A DNA stretch of 35,551 nt from Clostridia bacterium (GCA_017453045.1 JAFTKX010000046.1:1-35551), one strand, 5' to 3'. Shown: positions 16,365 through 25,585, counted from the first letter of the stretch. Notes: generated by a model from the letters alone, not told the origin. Numbers and translations: made by a program.

Positions 16365-19300
16365 CTATTTAACCGTTACCGTCTTTTCGTACACGGCAAG
16401 ATTGCCCGTTTCGTCGTAAGCGTATATACAAATTTTGTATTCGCCCGCATACTCGCAAACGATAGACCTTTCTTCTCCGTAGAGATAAATAGGCATACCT
16501 TTGGGGTTGGTTATCATAATCATAACGGTTATTTTGTCTTGTGGAGAATAACTGTCCGTAACTTCAAATTTCGGAATAGTAAGCGTTCCGCCGACCTTTA
16601 AACCGTCTTTAAATTTACCCTTAAACGTAATAGTTGGCGCTTCGCCGTCGACTACGGCTATCGCGTATTCAAAATAAGAAACGTTTGAATATAACCAGTC
16701 TTTTTCTTGAGTTATAACTTCAACGCTATATCTACCGTAAGAATTTAAAACGATTGCGTAATCTTTAGTTGCGTCAACCATTTCAAGCGGTACGCCGTTT
16801 TTATCAACGGCAACTGTTCCATCTGGATTTTTAACCGTTAAAAGACTTTCTACGTTAGGGCTCAAAACGTCGCAAGCAACGACTTTTTGTATAACGTACT
16901 CGCTGTCTTTAACCGCGGTAGTTTTTAACGTTTCAAACGTAGTGACGTAAGGTGCGGCGTTGTCTTGATTGTTTGCAACTTTTACTTTTGATACTTCGTT
17001 CAAAAATACCGTTGCGCCTTCTAAAACGTTGATTATTTCTATATCAAAATAAATCTTTCCACTTGGGAAACCGTTAAAAATCGCTCCTGCTTGCGTTTTT
17101 GAAACGCTTATTGAAGTAGTTGCGTTTACTACGATTTTTCCGCTTGAATATCCGATACTATAACTCGAACTCGACACTCCGTCAAAATCGAAAAGGAGCG
17201 CAACTTCCGTATCGCCAACGATAAGTTTTGTTTGCCCGTCGTCTTTGAAAAGTTCTACTCTTACCGAAACGCTTTCGTCTTGGCTATCGGTAAGCGTAAC
17301 CGCAACGCCGTCGAATTTCGACTCGTTTGGAACTGTAAAGAAACCGAGCGAGAAGAAATCTGCAAGTTGCGGATTGATAAACGACGTTTTTGCAACGCCC
17401 AAATCTTTAGTCGCCGTTATTTTTATACCCTGATTTCCCGCGACAGTTTCACCGTTTTTAAGCGTAAGTCCATCGTCGGCAATGAAATAGTTTTCAACGT
17501 TTACCACGTCTCTAAAATTACCCGTGCCGGGGATTTCTTCTTTGCCGAATACGATTATCACGGGAATTTCCTTTTCGTAAAGCGATTCTCCGTCGCAAAC
17601 GTAAGTGATTTTTACCGTTTTACCGCTCGTCGAAGTAACGGGGGTAAACTTTTCACCCGATTTAACGGTTGAAGTCTTTCCGTCTAAAGAAAGGTTAACC
17701 GAGCAAATTTTTTCAACCTTTTCGCCACTTGAATAGTCGTATGCGTTTAAAAGCGGAAGAATATACGTTCCGCCCGAAACGTATGCGTCGGGCAATCTCG
17801 GCTCGTTAATCGTTACGGGTTTTCCGCTCGTTTCGCCGTTAAGTTTCTTCGTTGCAACGGCTACGCTTCCTACGTAGTCGTTAGCCGTGCAAGTAAGCGT
17901 CCACTCGCCGACTTTTTCTAATATAAACTCGTCGCCTTCTACGTCGAATTTTTCATTTCCGTTAGACAACGTAAATTTTACTGAGGTTTTACCGCTACCA
18001 CCCGTAACGGTTACGCTTGGCAAGGTTTGAATAGTACCAACTTCAATAGTCGTTGAATAATTCTCGCCGATTTCAACCTTTAGTTTTTCAACGTTTTGGC
18101 TTAGCGTTGCTCTAACCCATAAAACTTCCTCGGCTACGTTTCCGCTATAATCGACGGCTTTATATACTATTGCGTAAGTTCCAACGTTTTCTACTTTGAA
18201 CTTGCCGTTTTTAATTTCAACAGACTTTTTATTTTCTGACGAATACTCGTACCAAACTGAAACGTTTACGTCGAGTTTGCCGTTTTCTTTGTCGCTTGCC
18301 GTAGCGTTAGGAACGGGATACGCTCCGCCTACTATCGCCGTCGGCATTTGTTCGTATTCGCAATCTACGGCTATCTCCGGAGCGTTCTTATCTTCAAATT
18401 TTTCAGCGGTTAAATCAACGCCTAAAACGCTCGTCAAACAAATATTTGCCGACGCTCCGCTATAACCCAAAGCGCTTATCGTAAGTTTAGCCTTTCCGCT
18501 TGGAAACCCAAACCAAAGGGCGCTATAATAATTGTTATCGTCTAAATCGGAAATTATTTTTCCGCCCGCCCACGCTTGATTTCTTTGGTGATCGTAACTT
18601 ATGCAAAACTTCTTTTCGTCGGGAGCGCAATTTATTACAGGTTCTGCTAAATTAGAGTACGCTCCGTAATAAAGCCCCGTGTCAACGGACATAAAACTAT
18701 GCGGAACTAAACATCCAAGCGTAGATCCCGTATGCAATTTGCCAACGTATTCTAACCCAGTTTGCACTTGACCGTTTCCAGCAGCCGTAAAGAAAGTCAA
18801 TCCGTACGAATTTATATCGTTGTGGAAATTGCCGTAATAAACCAACTGAACGGTTGGATCGTAAATATCGGTAAAGGTAAATACCATCCTTGAAAAATCT
18901 ACCTTTCCTTGAACTTCGGGCACGACGAAACCTTCGACAATCTTTACCGAAGACGTAAGTTCGGTCATATCGAACACGTGTCCGAAAGTTATCGAGTCTC
19001 CGTTTGCAATTTTTAAGTTTAGTCCGTGAGAATTTGCGCCGAAACTCGTACATTTTCCGTAATTTATAGAAGTTTTGTCGTTAGTGAACGTAGCCAACTT
19101 GCTGTCTACTACAAAATCGTATTCTTTAGTGTAGACCTTTCCGCCTATCATAGCAACGTACTTTAAAAGATAATTACCGCTTTGGTTTAAAGTGCAAGTT
19201 TTATCTTTTTCGTACGTTCCGTCCGGAAAGCGTAAAGAATGCTCGCCTTTCGCGCTTTCGCTACCGACGGTAAAAGTACAGTCGGGCGCGGTAAATTCGT

Positions 19301-19457
19301 CGCCAAAAGCGTAATTTTCGCTAATCTCTTTAGATACGTTCACGCTCTTTTCTGCGTTTGCAAGCATTACCGTTCCTACACAAACTAAAGAAATACTAAC
19401 GCATATTAAAAGAATAAAAACAAAAATATTTTTGCTCTTTCTTTTTGAGTTTGTCAT
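16365..19457 (-). CDS. Secreted Ig-like multidomain surface protein
   Basis: A 1030-residue protein with a basic N-terminus and hydrophobic stretch (residues 10-34, ending NAEKS) that fits a signal peptide or an N-terminal anchor. The rest alternates Ig-like domains of the DUF5011/Big_3 style (IVGGAYPVPNATASD near 375; VGGTLTIPKFEVTDSYS near 960) with two beta-sandwich, laminin-G/CBM-like segments that both contain the phrase FPSGK. A half-protein duplication is likely. No enzyme motif, sorting signal or S-layer domain is seen. The ATG at 19457 follows AAGGAGAA. It lies between the permease genes and DUF4838, so I infer that it captures or scaffolds the glycan the transporter imports. Confidence 0.72.
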   Translation of the reverse strand: MTNSKRKSKNIFVFILLICVSISLVCVGTVMLANAEKSVNVSKEISENYAFGDEFTAPDCTFTVGSESAKGEHSLRFPDGTYEKDKTCTLNQSGNYLLKYVAMIGGKVYTKEYDFVVDSKLATFTNDKTSINYGKCTSFGANSHGLNLKIANGDSITFGHVFDMTELTSSVKIVEGFVVPEVQGKVDFSRMVFTFTDIYDPTVQLVYYGNFHNDINSYGLTFFTAAGNGQVQTGLEYVGKLHTGSTLGCLVPHSFMSVDTGLYYGAYSNLAEPVINCAPDEKKFCISYDHQRNQAWAGGKIISDLDDNNYYSALWFGFPSGKAKLTISALGYSGASANICLTSVLGVDLTAEKFEDKNAPEIAVDCEYEQMPTAIVGGAYPVPNATASDKENGKLDVNVSVWYEYSSENKKSVEIKNGKFKVENVGTYAIVYKAVDYSGNVAEEVLWVRATLSQNVEKLKVEIGENYSTTIEVGTIQTLPSVTVTGGSGKTSVKFTLSNGNEKFDVEGDEFILEKVGEWTLTCTANDYVGSVAVATKKLNGETSGKPVTINEPRLPDAYVSGGTYILPLLNAYDYSSGEKVEKICSVNLSLDGKTSTVKSGEKFTPVTSTSGKTVKITYVCDGESLYEKEIPVIIVFGKEEIPGTGNFRDVVNVENYFIADDGLTLKNGETVAGNQGIKITATKDLGVAKTSFINPQLADFFSLGFFTVPNESKFDGVAVTLTDSQDESVSVRVELFKDDGQTKLIVGDTEVALLFDFDGVSSSSYSIGYSSGKIVVNATTSISVSKTQAGAIFNGFPSGKIYFDIEIINVLEGATVFLNEVSKVKVANNQDNAAPYVTTFETLKTTAVKDSEYVIQKVVACDVLSPNVESLLTVKNPDGTVAVDKNGVPLEMVDATKDYAIVLNSYGRYSVEVITQEKDWLYSNVSYFEYAIAVVDGEAPTITFKGKFKDGLKVGGTLTIPKFEVTDSYSPQDKITVMIMITNPKGMPIYLYGEERSIVCEYAGEYKICIYAYDETGNLAVYEKTVTVK

Positions 19458-19474
19458 CTATTTTTCTCCTTAAA

Positions 19475-19490
19475 CTACGCAAGAGCGTAG
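19475..19490. promoter_or_regulatory. Hairpin between permease and surface-protein genes
   Basis: CTACGC and GCGTAG form a 6-bp stem with loop AAGA, just upstream of the ribosome site of the surface-protein gene. It could be a processing or attenuation stem that sets the relative level of transporter and surface protein. No long T-run follows, so full termination is unlikely. Confidence 0.35.
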
Positions 19491-19514
19491 CCTTTTAATC
19501 TTTCTTTTAAACGA

Positions 19515-20426
19515 TTACCCTTTTAATCCGCCTACGGAAAGGTTACCCATAAGTCTTTTACTGAAAATACAAAACAGTATAATTACGGGTACAGTTACTA
19601 CTAATACCGACGCCATAAGCGCTGGCACTCTACTCATTTCCCTCTTATACTGAGCGTTTAATTCTTGCCCCGTCGACTGATGATAAAGCGCTAAAGATAA
19701 CGTTTTATGGGCAGGCAAATACAAATTTGGGATAAGATAATCGTTCCAGTATTCGATAAATAAAATCAAGAATATCGACAAAAAAGTGTATTTAATAAGC
19801 GGAAGCGCAACTTTAATCATTACTTGCATATCGTTTGCGCCGTCGATTTTTGCCGCTTCGTAATAGCCTTTGGGCATCGTTTTAAACACCGAGTAGAAAA
19901 CGAGAAAATACATTCCGAGGAAGTTTGCTCTCATTAGCCACATGCCCCAAATTTCATTGTATAAGCCAAGCAAGTTAGCAAGTTGAATTTCCGCCGCCTG
20001 ATTGCCGACTACGGGAATTATCATAGTAACGATTACGGCAGTATACACGATTTTTGAAAACCAGTTTTCATATCTTGCGCAAAGGTAAGCGACAACGCAA
20101 GTTACTACGACCTTAAAAAACGAACAACCAAACGAATAAAGCACTGTGTTTATCGCCATTTCAATAAGCGTAAAATCGGCAAACCCTTCGTTGAGTTTAG
20201 AGATGTTTTCAAAAAGATAGAACTGCTTTGGTAGCCCCACTATATTATTCGCAATAGATGAGTCTGTTGAAGAATAGTCTCCCGAATATTTTTTACAAGC
20301 GGTAATTACAGCCCATAAAAATAGCGCGAGCATAAAAATTACGTACACCGTAAGCACGGTAAGAAGCGCAATCGTTAGGGGTGAAAGTTTATTTTTTATC
20401 TTAAAGTTAGCCTTATTTTTAACCAT
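19515..20426 (-). CDS. Carbohydrate ABC transporter permease (MalG type)
   Basis: 303 residues from the ATG at 20426, which has AAGGGGG upstream; a longer reading would overlap the preceding gene. About six membrane segments are visible, the first at residues 15-43. The cytoplasmic EAA loop that contacts the ATPase is clear (YYEAAKIDGANDMQVMIKVA, near 188-207). As one half of a type I sugar importer it pairs with the permease just upstream and the binding protein at 21381-23069. No ATPase gene is nearby; such Firmicutes systems commonly share a MsmX-type ATPase encoded elsewhere. The insert after the first segment (residues 45-80) is somewhat long. Confidence 0.93.
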   Translation of the reverse strand: MVKNKANFKIKNKLSPLTIALLTVLTVYVIFMLALFLWAVITACKKYSGDYSSTDSSIANNIVGLPKQFYLFENISKLNEGFADFTLIEMAINTVLYSFGCSFFKVVVTCVVAYLCARYENWFSKIVYTAVIVTMIIPVVGNQAAEIQLANLLGLYNEIWGMWLMRANFLGMYFLVFYSVFKTMPKGYYEAAKIDGANDMQVMIKVALPLIKYTFLSIFLILFIEYWNDYLIPNLYLPAHKTLSLALYHQSTGQELNAQYKREMSRVPALMASVLVVTVPVIILFCIFSKRLMGNLSVGGLKG

Positions 20427-20436
20427 AACTACCCCC

Positions 20437-21351
20437 TTAATCTTCTGACGGACCGTATTTGTCCAACAAATATTTAACGCCGAAAGTAAGCGGTATGGCA
20501 ATTATCGTCAATATCAAACCGAGAGCCGCGGCAGGCGGTACGTTTCTTTCAGATTTCGTTGATGCAAACGCTAAATCATAAAGATATCTTCCAAGCGGAT
20601 CGTATTCTGCGCTCACGTTAAACATCAACACGTTGTACTGATTTACGAAAATAGTCGCTACGCCCGTTACTAAAAATACCGATAAAGTCGGGAAAGTAAG
20701 TGGCAAAACGATATGCCAAAACTCTTTTATACCGAGCGCGCCGTCAAGTTTTCCCGCTTCTATAACTTCGGGAGATATATCGAACATTTTGTTAGCGTAC
20801 ATAAGCACAGACGTTCCAAATCCAACGTATAAATTATAGAAAATTACGTTTCCGAGCGGATTTGTATCAAATCTTAACGCGTTAGTTCCAAACAAAATGG
20901 GCGTTACTTCGTTTAAAACGTATTTAAACATCAATACGGAAGCAGCGGCTGGAATTATTGACGGGATAAATAAAAATATTCTAAAAAGCCCTGCAAACGG
21001 CATCTTTTTAAAGACGTAATACGCAAAAAGTAGCCCAAGCGGAATACTCACGCAAAGTGTTACGCCATAGTATAAAAGAGACATTTTAGCCGTGTCTAAC
21101 AAATCCTTAACTTTATAAGGGTCGGTAAACCAGTCGGTAATCTTCTTTATCGAGAAAAACCAAGTGATCTTATTGTCAGACGATTCTACCGAATCCATAA
21201 AGGCGTAACCGATCGACTGAAAGTTGACCACTATGTAGAAAAGCACGAATTGAACGACTGGAAAAGCCATTAAAATGGCGTAAAAAATCTTTGCGCCCTT
21301 ATCCATGGTTTGCGCTTTTTTATTCAACTTTAAACCGTTTGTATTAGTCAT
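20437..21351 (-). CDS. Carbohydrate ABC transporter permease (MalF/UgpA type)
   Basis: 304 residues with six predicted membrane segments, starting near residue 22. The EAA motif (IEAGKLDGALGIKEFWHIVL, 197-216) marks it as an inner-membrane channel half. It follows the binding-protein gene by 29 bases and precedes its MalG-type partner by 10. The ATG at 21351 has an AAGGAAC ribosome site. The substrate cannot be read from the sequence; the operon suggests an oligosaccharide. Confidence 0.93.
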   Translation of the reverse strand: MTNTNGLKLNKKAQTMDKGAKIFYAILMAFPVVQFVLFYIVVNFQSIGYAFMDSVESSDNKITWFFSIKKITDWFTDPYKVKDLLDTAKMSLLYYGVTLCVSIPLGLLFAYYVFKKMPFAGLFRIFLFIPSIIPAAASVLMFKYVLNEVTPILFGTNALRFDTNPLGNVIFYNLYVGFGTSVLMYANKMFDISPEVIEAGKLDGALGIKEFWHIVLPLTFPTLSVFLVTGVATIFVNQYNVLMFNVSAEYDPLGRYLYDLAFASTKSERNVPPAAALGLILTIIAIPLTFGVKYLLDKYGPSED

Positions 21352-21380
21352 AAGTTCCTTAATTTTAAAATTTTAGTTTC

Positions 21381-23069
21381 TCACCAAATGTCTGAACTGC
21401 TGAAATAGGTATACATTCCGTTAAAGTGAGTTTCTGCGGAAACGCCCTTTTCAATTACTTCGATAAGACCTCTCTTATCTCCGCTGTGATAAAGCGGACT
21501 TACCTTACCGTCAGTTGACAAAGATTGTAACTTTAATTGATTGTTGTTAAATACGACGTTGTTATCGTATGGGAATACTATATCTGCGTTTTTGATATAT
21601 TCGTAATACGATTTTCCGTATGGAGTTAACGAAGACTTTTGGTCGGAAGTCAAATCGTATTTAAGAGATTTAACCGCGCTAGTAATTTGCGTAAATTGAG
21701 CGAGTTGTTCTTGGCTGTTTGCAAATTGAATAAAGTCAATCGCGTATTTATATTGCCAACTGTTAACGTCTAAACCGTTTTTAACCATACAAAGCGGATA
21801 ATAAATATCGTAAACGGTTTGCTTTTTACCGCTTTGGGTAATCTTTTCGGCAGATTGCTTTGGAAGTGGCATCCAACCGAGTTTTTTGTTTTCTTTAGAA
21901 TAAGCGTCGTTCGTTCCTGCTAAATCTTCAAAAGCGCCTGTTGCTTCCATTTCCCACCAAGAGCCGTCTAAAAGCATAACGTTTCTCTTAGTACCTCTTT
22001 TCAAGAAATCTTCTTGAGCAGTTAAATGGTCGTAACCCGAATTAAATAACGTAAGGTCGTTCGCGTCGTTTTTGATATAAGTTTGATCGTACAAATCGTC
22101 GTAGAACTTAATTGCGTAGTACTTACCTGCTTGACGCGCAAGTTCGTTACCGTTAGTTTGGTCGATTTCGGTATCTGTAGCGTCGAACGTAAATTGACCG
22201 TTTTTAACAGTTCCAAGATTTTCAGCAGTACCGTCAAAGGTAAAGTTAAGACGCATTTGTTCGTAACCTTCGTAATCGGTTGCAAGAGCGTTTATAAAAT
22301 GCGTTAAATACGAATATCTATGTTGACCACTCCAAATAAGCGGATTGTCGTTACCCGTGTTCGCAATATAGTCGCAAAGCATAAAGAATTCTTCGTAAGT
22401 GGTAGGAAGTCCGTCGTCGCTTGTGTTTGGCGTTTGGTCCGGGCCGTCCGTTTTAGTCCAGTTATTTTTCATACCGTCTACACCCAAGAAACAGTTTTTT
22501 ACGCCGTTAGCCACGTTGTAACCTTTCATAAGGTAGTAACCTTTTTCGTTAAATCTATCAACGTCGTAAACGATACCAAAGTTGGTTAAATAGTGCGGAT
22601 ATGCGTAATAATGCACTTTACCGTTAGAATCTTTTCTGCCAAGATAATCTTTTTGGTCGTCGTACATCTTGTCTTCTAAAGTTCCGTCGCCTTCATCATA
22701 CGGATTATCCCCCGTTATAGCGTCGGTTATGTCGGCAATGTAATTACCTGCGATTAAACTCGAATAGTCTTGTTGTTCCAAGAAATAAACGACTTCGTCG
22801 CGACCTGCCATTTCTCCTCCGGCAACGTTTGAATTAAGCGTAGTAGGTTGTACGTGAATACCAGTCTTACCGCCTACTTTATCGTTTACGTGTAACGCTT
22901 CGTAATCTTTAATAAGTTCGGTAAGCCACTCCGAGCCGAAACCGCTAGTAAAACTGTATACGTAAAGAGTCGCTTTGTTTTTATTAGGGTCTTTTTTACA
23001 AGCAAAAGTTGAAAAAGCAACGGTAACAAGCATAAGCACGCAAAGCGTTTTAATAAGAAATTTTTTCAT
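21381..23069 (-). CDS. Sugar-binding lipoprotein of an ABC transporter (family 1 solute-binding protein)
   Basis: 562 residues, with a lipoprotein signal ending TFAC (Cys24) and then KKDPNKNK. The mature N-terminus (ATLYVYSFTSGFGSEWLTELI, near 33-53) is typical of extracellular family 1 sugar-binding proteins, and aromatic residues are frequent (DGSWWEMEATGAFED near 370). At more than 530 mature residues it belongs to the larger size class often used for oligosaccharides rather than monosaccharides. The ATG at 23069 follows a strong GGGAGGT site. As first gene of the operon it is separated from the AraC gene by a terminator and a candidate promoter. Confidence 0.9.
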   Translation of the reverse strand: MKKFLIKTLCVLMLVTVAFSTFACKKDPNKNKATLYVYSFTSGFGSEWLTELIKDYEALHVNDKVGGKTGIHVQPTTLNSNVAGGEMAGRDEVVYFLEQQDYSSLIAGNYIADITDAITGDNPYDEGDGTLEDKMYDDQKDYLGRKDSNGKVHYYAYPHYLTNFGIVYDVDRFNEKGYYLMKGYNVANGVKNCFLGVDGMKNNWTKTDGPDQTPNTSDDGLPTTYEEFFMLCDYIANTGNDNPLIWSGQHRYSYLTHFINALATDYEGYEQMRLNFTFDGTAENLGTVKNGQFTFDATDTEIDQTNGNELARQAGKYYAIKFYDDLYDQTYIKNDANDLTLFNSGYDHLTAQEDFLKRGTKRNVMLLDGSWWEMEATGAFEDLAGTNDAYSKENKKLGWMPLPKQSAEKITQSGKKQTVYDIYYPLCMVKNGLDVNSWQYKYAIDFIQFANSQEQLAQFTQITSAVKSLKYDLTSDQKSSLTPYGKSYYEYIKNADIVFPYDNNVVFNNNQLKLQSLSTDGKVSPLYHSGDKRGLIEVIEKGVSAETHFNGMYTYFSSSDIW

Positions 23070-23099
23070 AAAAACCTCCCAAGATATATTTATAAATAT

Positions 23100-23129
23100 A
23101 TTTTACCATAGTTTACACCAAAAATACAA
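23100..23129 (-). promoter_or_regulatory. Candidate promoter of the ABC transporter and surface-protein operon
   Basis: On the minus strand TTGTAT (23129-23124) and TAAAAT (23105-23100) are 18 bases apart, about 30 bases before the ATG at 23069. The region is very AT-rich, so other pairings are possible. I find no clear AraC-type direct repeat upstream. Confidence 0.35.
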
Positions 23130-23214
23130 TAGGAAATTTATACCTTAATCGTCGTTTTAGTATGGGATTTTTACAAATCAAAAAGTAAAATTTTTTAAAG
23201 TTAAGTTTTTGCGT

Positions 23215-23247
23215 AAAAAAAGCTCGAAAATAAAAAACATTTCGAGC
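23215..23247 (-). terminator. Rho-independent terminator after the AraC-family gene
   Basis: On the minus strand the stem GCTCGAAA/TTTCGAGC (23240-23247 with 23222-23229) is followed by seven T's (complement of 23215-23221). It lies 75 bases past the AraC stop. Confidence 0.85.
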
Positions 23248-23321
23248 CTTAAAATTTATTAAATTTTATACACCTTGAAATACGGCGAAATTACCGTCCC
23301 TTTTCAAGCAAATCGACGACC

Positions 23322-24170
23322 TTATTGCTTGTTTCTGTATTCGCTCGGAGTACAACCGAACTTGTTTTTAAACCTTTCGTAAAAGGTATTTCTATCCGAA
23401 AACCCGCATTCTTCGATAATCTTTTCTATCGTACAATCGCTGTTTACCAAAAGTTCGCAACATTGCTTAAGCCTAACGTCCATAACGTAGTCTGTAAAAC
23501 TCATATTGAAAGCCTTTTTAAAAAGCCTACTAAAATACGCAGGATTATAAAAACACCTTTGCGAAAGTTCTTTTAGTGAAATCTTTTCGTTGAAATGCTC
23601 GTTAATATAGTCTAAAATTTCCTGCGGAATACGATGCTCTTTATTATCGTCTTTAACGAAAATTTTACGGAAAACTTTGCACAAAATAACGTTGATGTAA
23701 GAGTCTAATATCCAAGATTTGCCGAGTTCGTTTTTAGAAAGTTCGTCCTCTATATTTTTAAACAAACTAACTATATCCGCTCTTTCGTTATAATCAAATG
23801 AAACGAGCGGGCTTTTATCGTTTAATTCGCATTGAATTTTCTCAAAAGACGTCAACGCAAGCATATAAAACAAATTGTCGTCTTTTATCATATTTTTGGT
23901 AAAATACTCAACCCTTACCATCAGGTTGTAAGCAATCATTTTATCGAGCACGGTAAACGCGTGCGTACAACCGTAATTTAAAAACAACAAGTCGCCCGCT
24001 TTTACGTTGAATTCTTCACCGTTCACGCTATGTTTTCCCTCGCCTTCAATAACGTAAACGATTTCTACGAAATCGTGATTGTGTATCTGCTCGTCACGAT
24101 TGTCGCATATTCTTTTTATGGCAACCATTGCATCGCTTTGAAATTCTTCGTCAGCCTTATAGTGTAACAC
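23322..24170 (-). CDS. AraC-family transcriptional regulator
   Basis: I choose the GTG at 24170 because AAGGAAGGTGG lies just upstream; an in-frame ATG at 24254 has no ribosome site. The product is 282 residues. The N-terminal half is a cupin sensor (HNHDFVEIVYVIEGEG, then GDLLFLNYGCTHAF, about 30-80). The C-terminal 100 residues are the double helix-turn-helix DNA-binding domain (ISLKELSQRCFYNPAYFSRL; then ECGFSDRNTFYERFKNKFGC and TPSEYRNKQ). Such one-component regulators usually activate neighbouring sugar-uptake genes when a sugar binds the cupin. It directly precedes the ABC operon, so that is its likely target, by inference. Confidence 0.9.
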   Translation of the reverse strand: MLHYKADEEFQSDAMVAIKRICDNRDEQIHNHDFVEIVYVIEGEGKHSVNGEEFNVKAGDLLFLNYGCTHAFTVLDKMIAYNLMVRVEYFTKNMIKDDNLFYMLALTSFEKIQCELNDKSPLVSFDYNERADIVSLFKNIEDELSKNELGKSWILDSYINVILCKVFRKIFVKDDNKEHRIPQEILDYINEHFNEKISLKELSQRCFYNPAYFSRLFKKAFNMSFTDYVMDVRLKQCCELLVNSDCTIEKIIEECGFSDRNTFYERFKNKFGCTPSEYRNKQ

Positions 24171-24375
24171 TTTGCCACCTTCCTTTACGTTATTTAAACG
24201 CGCTTTTCGCAAAATGAATTGCGATAAGGTAAAACGCCAAATATATGGTAACACAAATTGACGGAAAAATCAAGTTGTTAATTTTTACTTTTTTTGGGGG
24301 TATTTGTATGTTTTTTTTACAAATTGCGTCATTTTTACCTTAAAAACACAAACGCAAGATCCTCTCTTTAATAAG

Positions 24376-24408
24376 AAAACGCCCACGACGTTATTGTGGA
24401 CGTTTTTT
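24376..24408. terminator. Bidirectional-looking terminator after the amidohydrolase gene
   Basis: The arms AAAACG-C-CCAC (24376-24386) and GTGG-A-CGTTTT (24396-24406) pair with one mismatch around a 9-base loop. T-rich flanks lie on both strands: TTTTTT on plus, TTTTCTTAT on minus. It would end the SGNH-GH78-amidohydrolase transcript. Confidence 0.65.
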
Positions 24409-24431
24409 AACGATTTTATTACAAAAGTTAT

Positions 24432-24454
24432 CTATAAGTCGATTATCTCGACTT
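24432..24454. repeat. Recurrent intergenic element, copy 1, with perfect dyad
   Basis: Core CTATAAGTCGATT at 24432-24444 on plus. Here it is part of a perfect inverted repeat AAGTCGA-TTATC-TCGACTT (24436-24442 with 24448-24454). It lies between the amidohydrolase stop and its terminator. The other copies are near 25572, 27533, 31260 and 32733. Confidence 0.6.
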
Positions 24455-24472
24455 TTTATCATCTCAATTCGT

Positions 24473-25543
24473 TTAAAGATTGTTTAAAACGTAATTTAAA
24501 TCGTCTTTCTCTTTTTCTTTATTTGAACGAGTTAAAAGTTCTTCTGCCGTTTTCTTAAGGTAATCCGTCGATATTTCCTTCGGCTTATCCAAAAGTTTAA
24601 CGAAGTTTTCGCGATATATTTTTTCTCGCAAATTAGCGTCTAAAAAAACGCCTCTAAATCTACCGTCAACGTAGTCGAACTCTCCGTTCGTTTCAATAAA
24701 CTGACGAACGAAATTAGGTCTGCGCAAAAAGTTTTCTTGCCATTTTTCATCTTTCGGAAAAGCGTAAAAGTCTGTTCCGTATAAAATTCTATCCGAATAC
24801 TTTTGCCATAACTTTAGCCAACTTTCCCAGTTTTTGCCCATATTTATAAGTTGCTCTCCGCCCGGCGTTAAATCAAACGTCGTATTAGGGTAAGACAAGA
24901 ACGACTCCGCCTTTTCTACGTCGTCGCTTAAAAACCCGAAGTGCGCAAGCGTAAGTTTTAAATTAGGAAACTTTTTCAAAACGTTGAAAACTTGATTTAT
25001 TAGCGACGATTTAGTAGGATAAGAACTATCGTATACCCTACCGTCTTTTATCGCCTGCGCGCTCGCGTTTTTTAAGTCCCAGTTTTGCGTTGGATTTGCA
25101 ACGTGCATAAGAACGGGATAACCGTTTTTCTCCATAAACGAGTAAAACTCGTCGTATACTTTATCGTCAACGCCCAAATTCCAGTTTTTAACGAGCGACG
25201 GATATCCTTCGAGCATTTTTATTCCGTCGAAACCAACGCTTAAATAAGTTTTCGCTTGAGTTAAAAAGTCGCGCGCAACTTTTTCGCTATCTAAATGATT
25301 TTCGGGATGTTCTAAACCTGCAAAAGCGTAAGCGTTTGGAGAAAAAGTCTTTTTTAAAAACAATCCGCTTACGTTTTGACAACAATCAAATAATACCCCG
25401 CCTTTACTCGCGTGGTGAGGTAAACTTAAAAAACAAAATTTTTCGGTTTTAGTTTGACTAAACTCATCTTTAAAAATTTCAATTTTTTCTTTTAATGGAA
25501 TATCGAAAGTATAATGAACGTGAACGTCGTAGACTTTTTCCAT
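24473..25543 (-). CDS. Amidohydrolase-family (amidohydrolase 2) metal-dependent hydrolase
   Basis: 356 residues, cytoplasmic. The metal-dependent TIM-barrel pattern is visible in order: HVH at His8/His10, GIKM with Lys109, HVANPTQNW with His147, LAHFG with His201, and YGTDF with Asp258. These match the metal and catalytic positions of the amidohydrolase 2 (ACMSD/uronate-isomerase-like, PF04909) group, whose members are hydrolases or decarboxylases. The substrate cannot be named. Lying in an operon with a rhamnosidase and an SGNH esterase, it might act on a lactone or a small aromatic or acyl decoration released from a plant glycan; this is inference. The ATG at 25543 follows AAAGGTGA. Confidence 0.8.
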   Translation of the reverse strand: MEKVYDVHVHYTFDIPLKEKIEIFKDEFSQTKTEKFCFLSLPHHASKGGVLFDCCQNVSGLFLKKTFSPNAYAFAGLEHPENHLDSEKVARDFLTQAKTYLSVGFDGIKMLEGYPSLVKNWNLGVDDKVYDEFYSFMEKNGYPVLMHVANPTQNWDLKNASAQAIKDGRVYDSSYPTKSSLINQVFNVLKKFPNLKLTLAHFGFLSDDVEKAESFLSYPNTTFDLTPGGEQLINMGKNWESWLKLWQKYSDRILYGTDFYAFPKDEKWQENFLRRPNFVRQFIETNGEFDYVDGRFRGVFLDANLREKIYRENFVKLLDKPKEISTDYLKKTAEELLTRSNKEKEKDDLNYVLNNL

Positions 25544-25565
25544 ATTTCACCTTTAAACCTTTAAT

Positions 25566-25578
25566 TATCAACTTATAG
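25566..25578. repeat. Recurrent intergenic element, copy 2 (two mismatches)
   Basis: TATCAACTTATAG on plus matches the AATCGACTTATAG core with two mismatches. It lies in the 42-base gap between the amidohydrolase and GH78-like genes. Confidence 0.4.
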
Positions 25579-25585
25579 GCAGACT

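Larger units (their letters stand above)
24171..24472. other. 302-base gap upstream of the AraC gene
   Basis: This gap holds the 3' region of the amidohydrolase gene, with one copy of the AATCGACTTATAG element and a hairpin terminator, followed by an AT-rich stretch that must contain the AraC promoter. I could not assign convincing -35 and -10 boxes there. The TTTTTTTGGGGGTATTTG stretch near 24290 is notable but unexplained. No supported gene lies here. Confidence 0.5.

Noticed and set aside
20437-23069. Complete ABC importer with ATPase
   Set aside because: No Walker A/B-containing ORF was found on either strand in the window. The ATPase must be elsewhere.
24290-24345. Fifteen-codon minus-strand ORF (MTQFVKKTYKYPQKK) with an AAGGT upstream
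   Set aside because: Too short, low-complexity AT-rich sequence, no operon link and about 120 bases from the AraC start. A chance ORF is more likely than a leader peptide.
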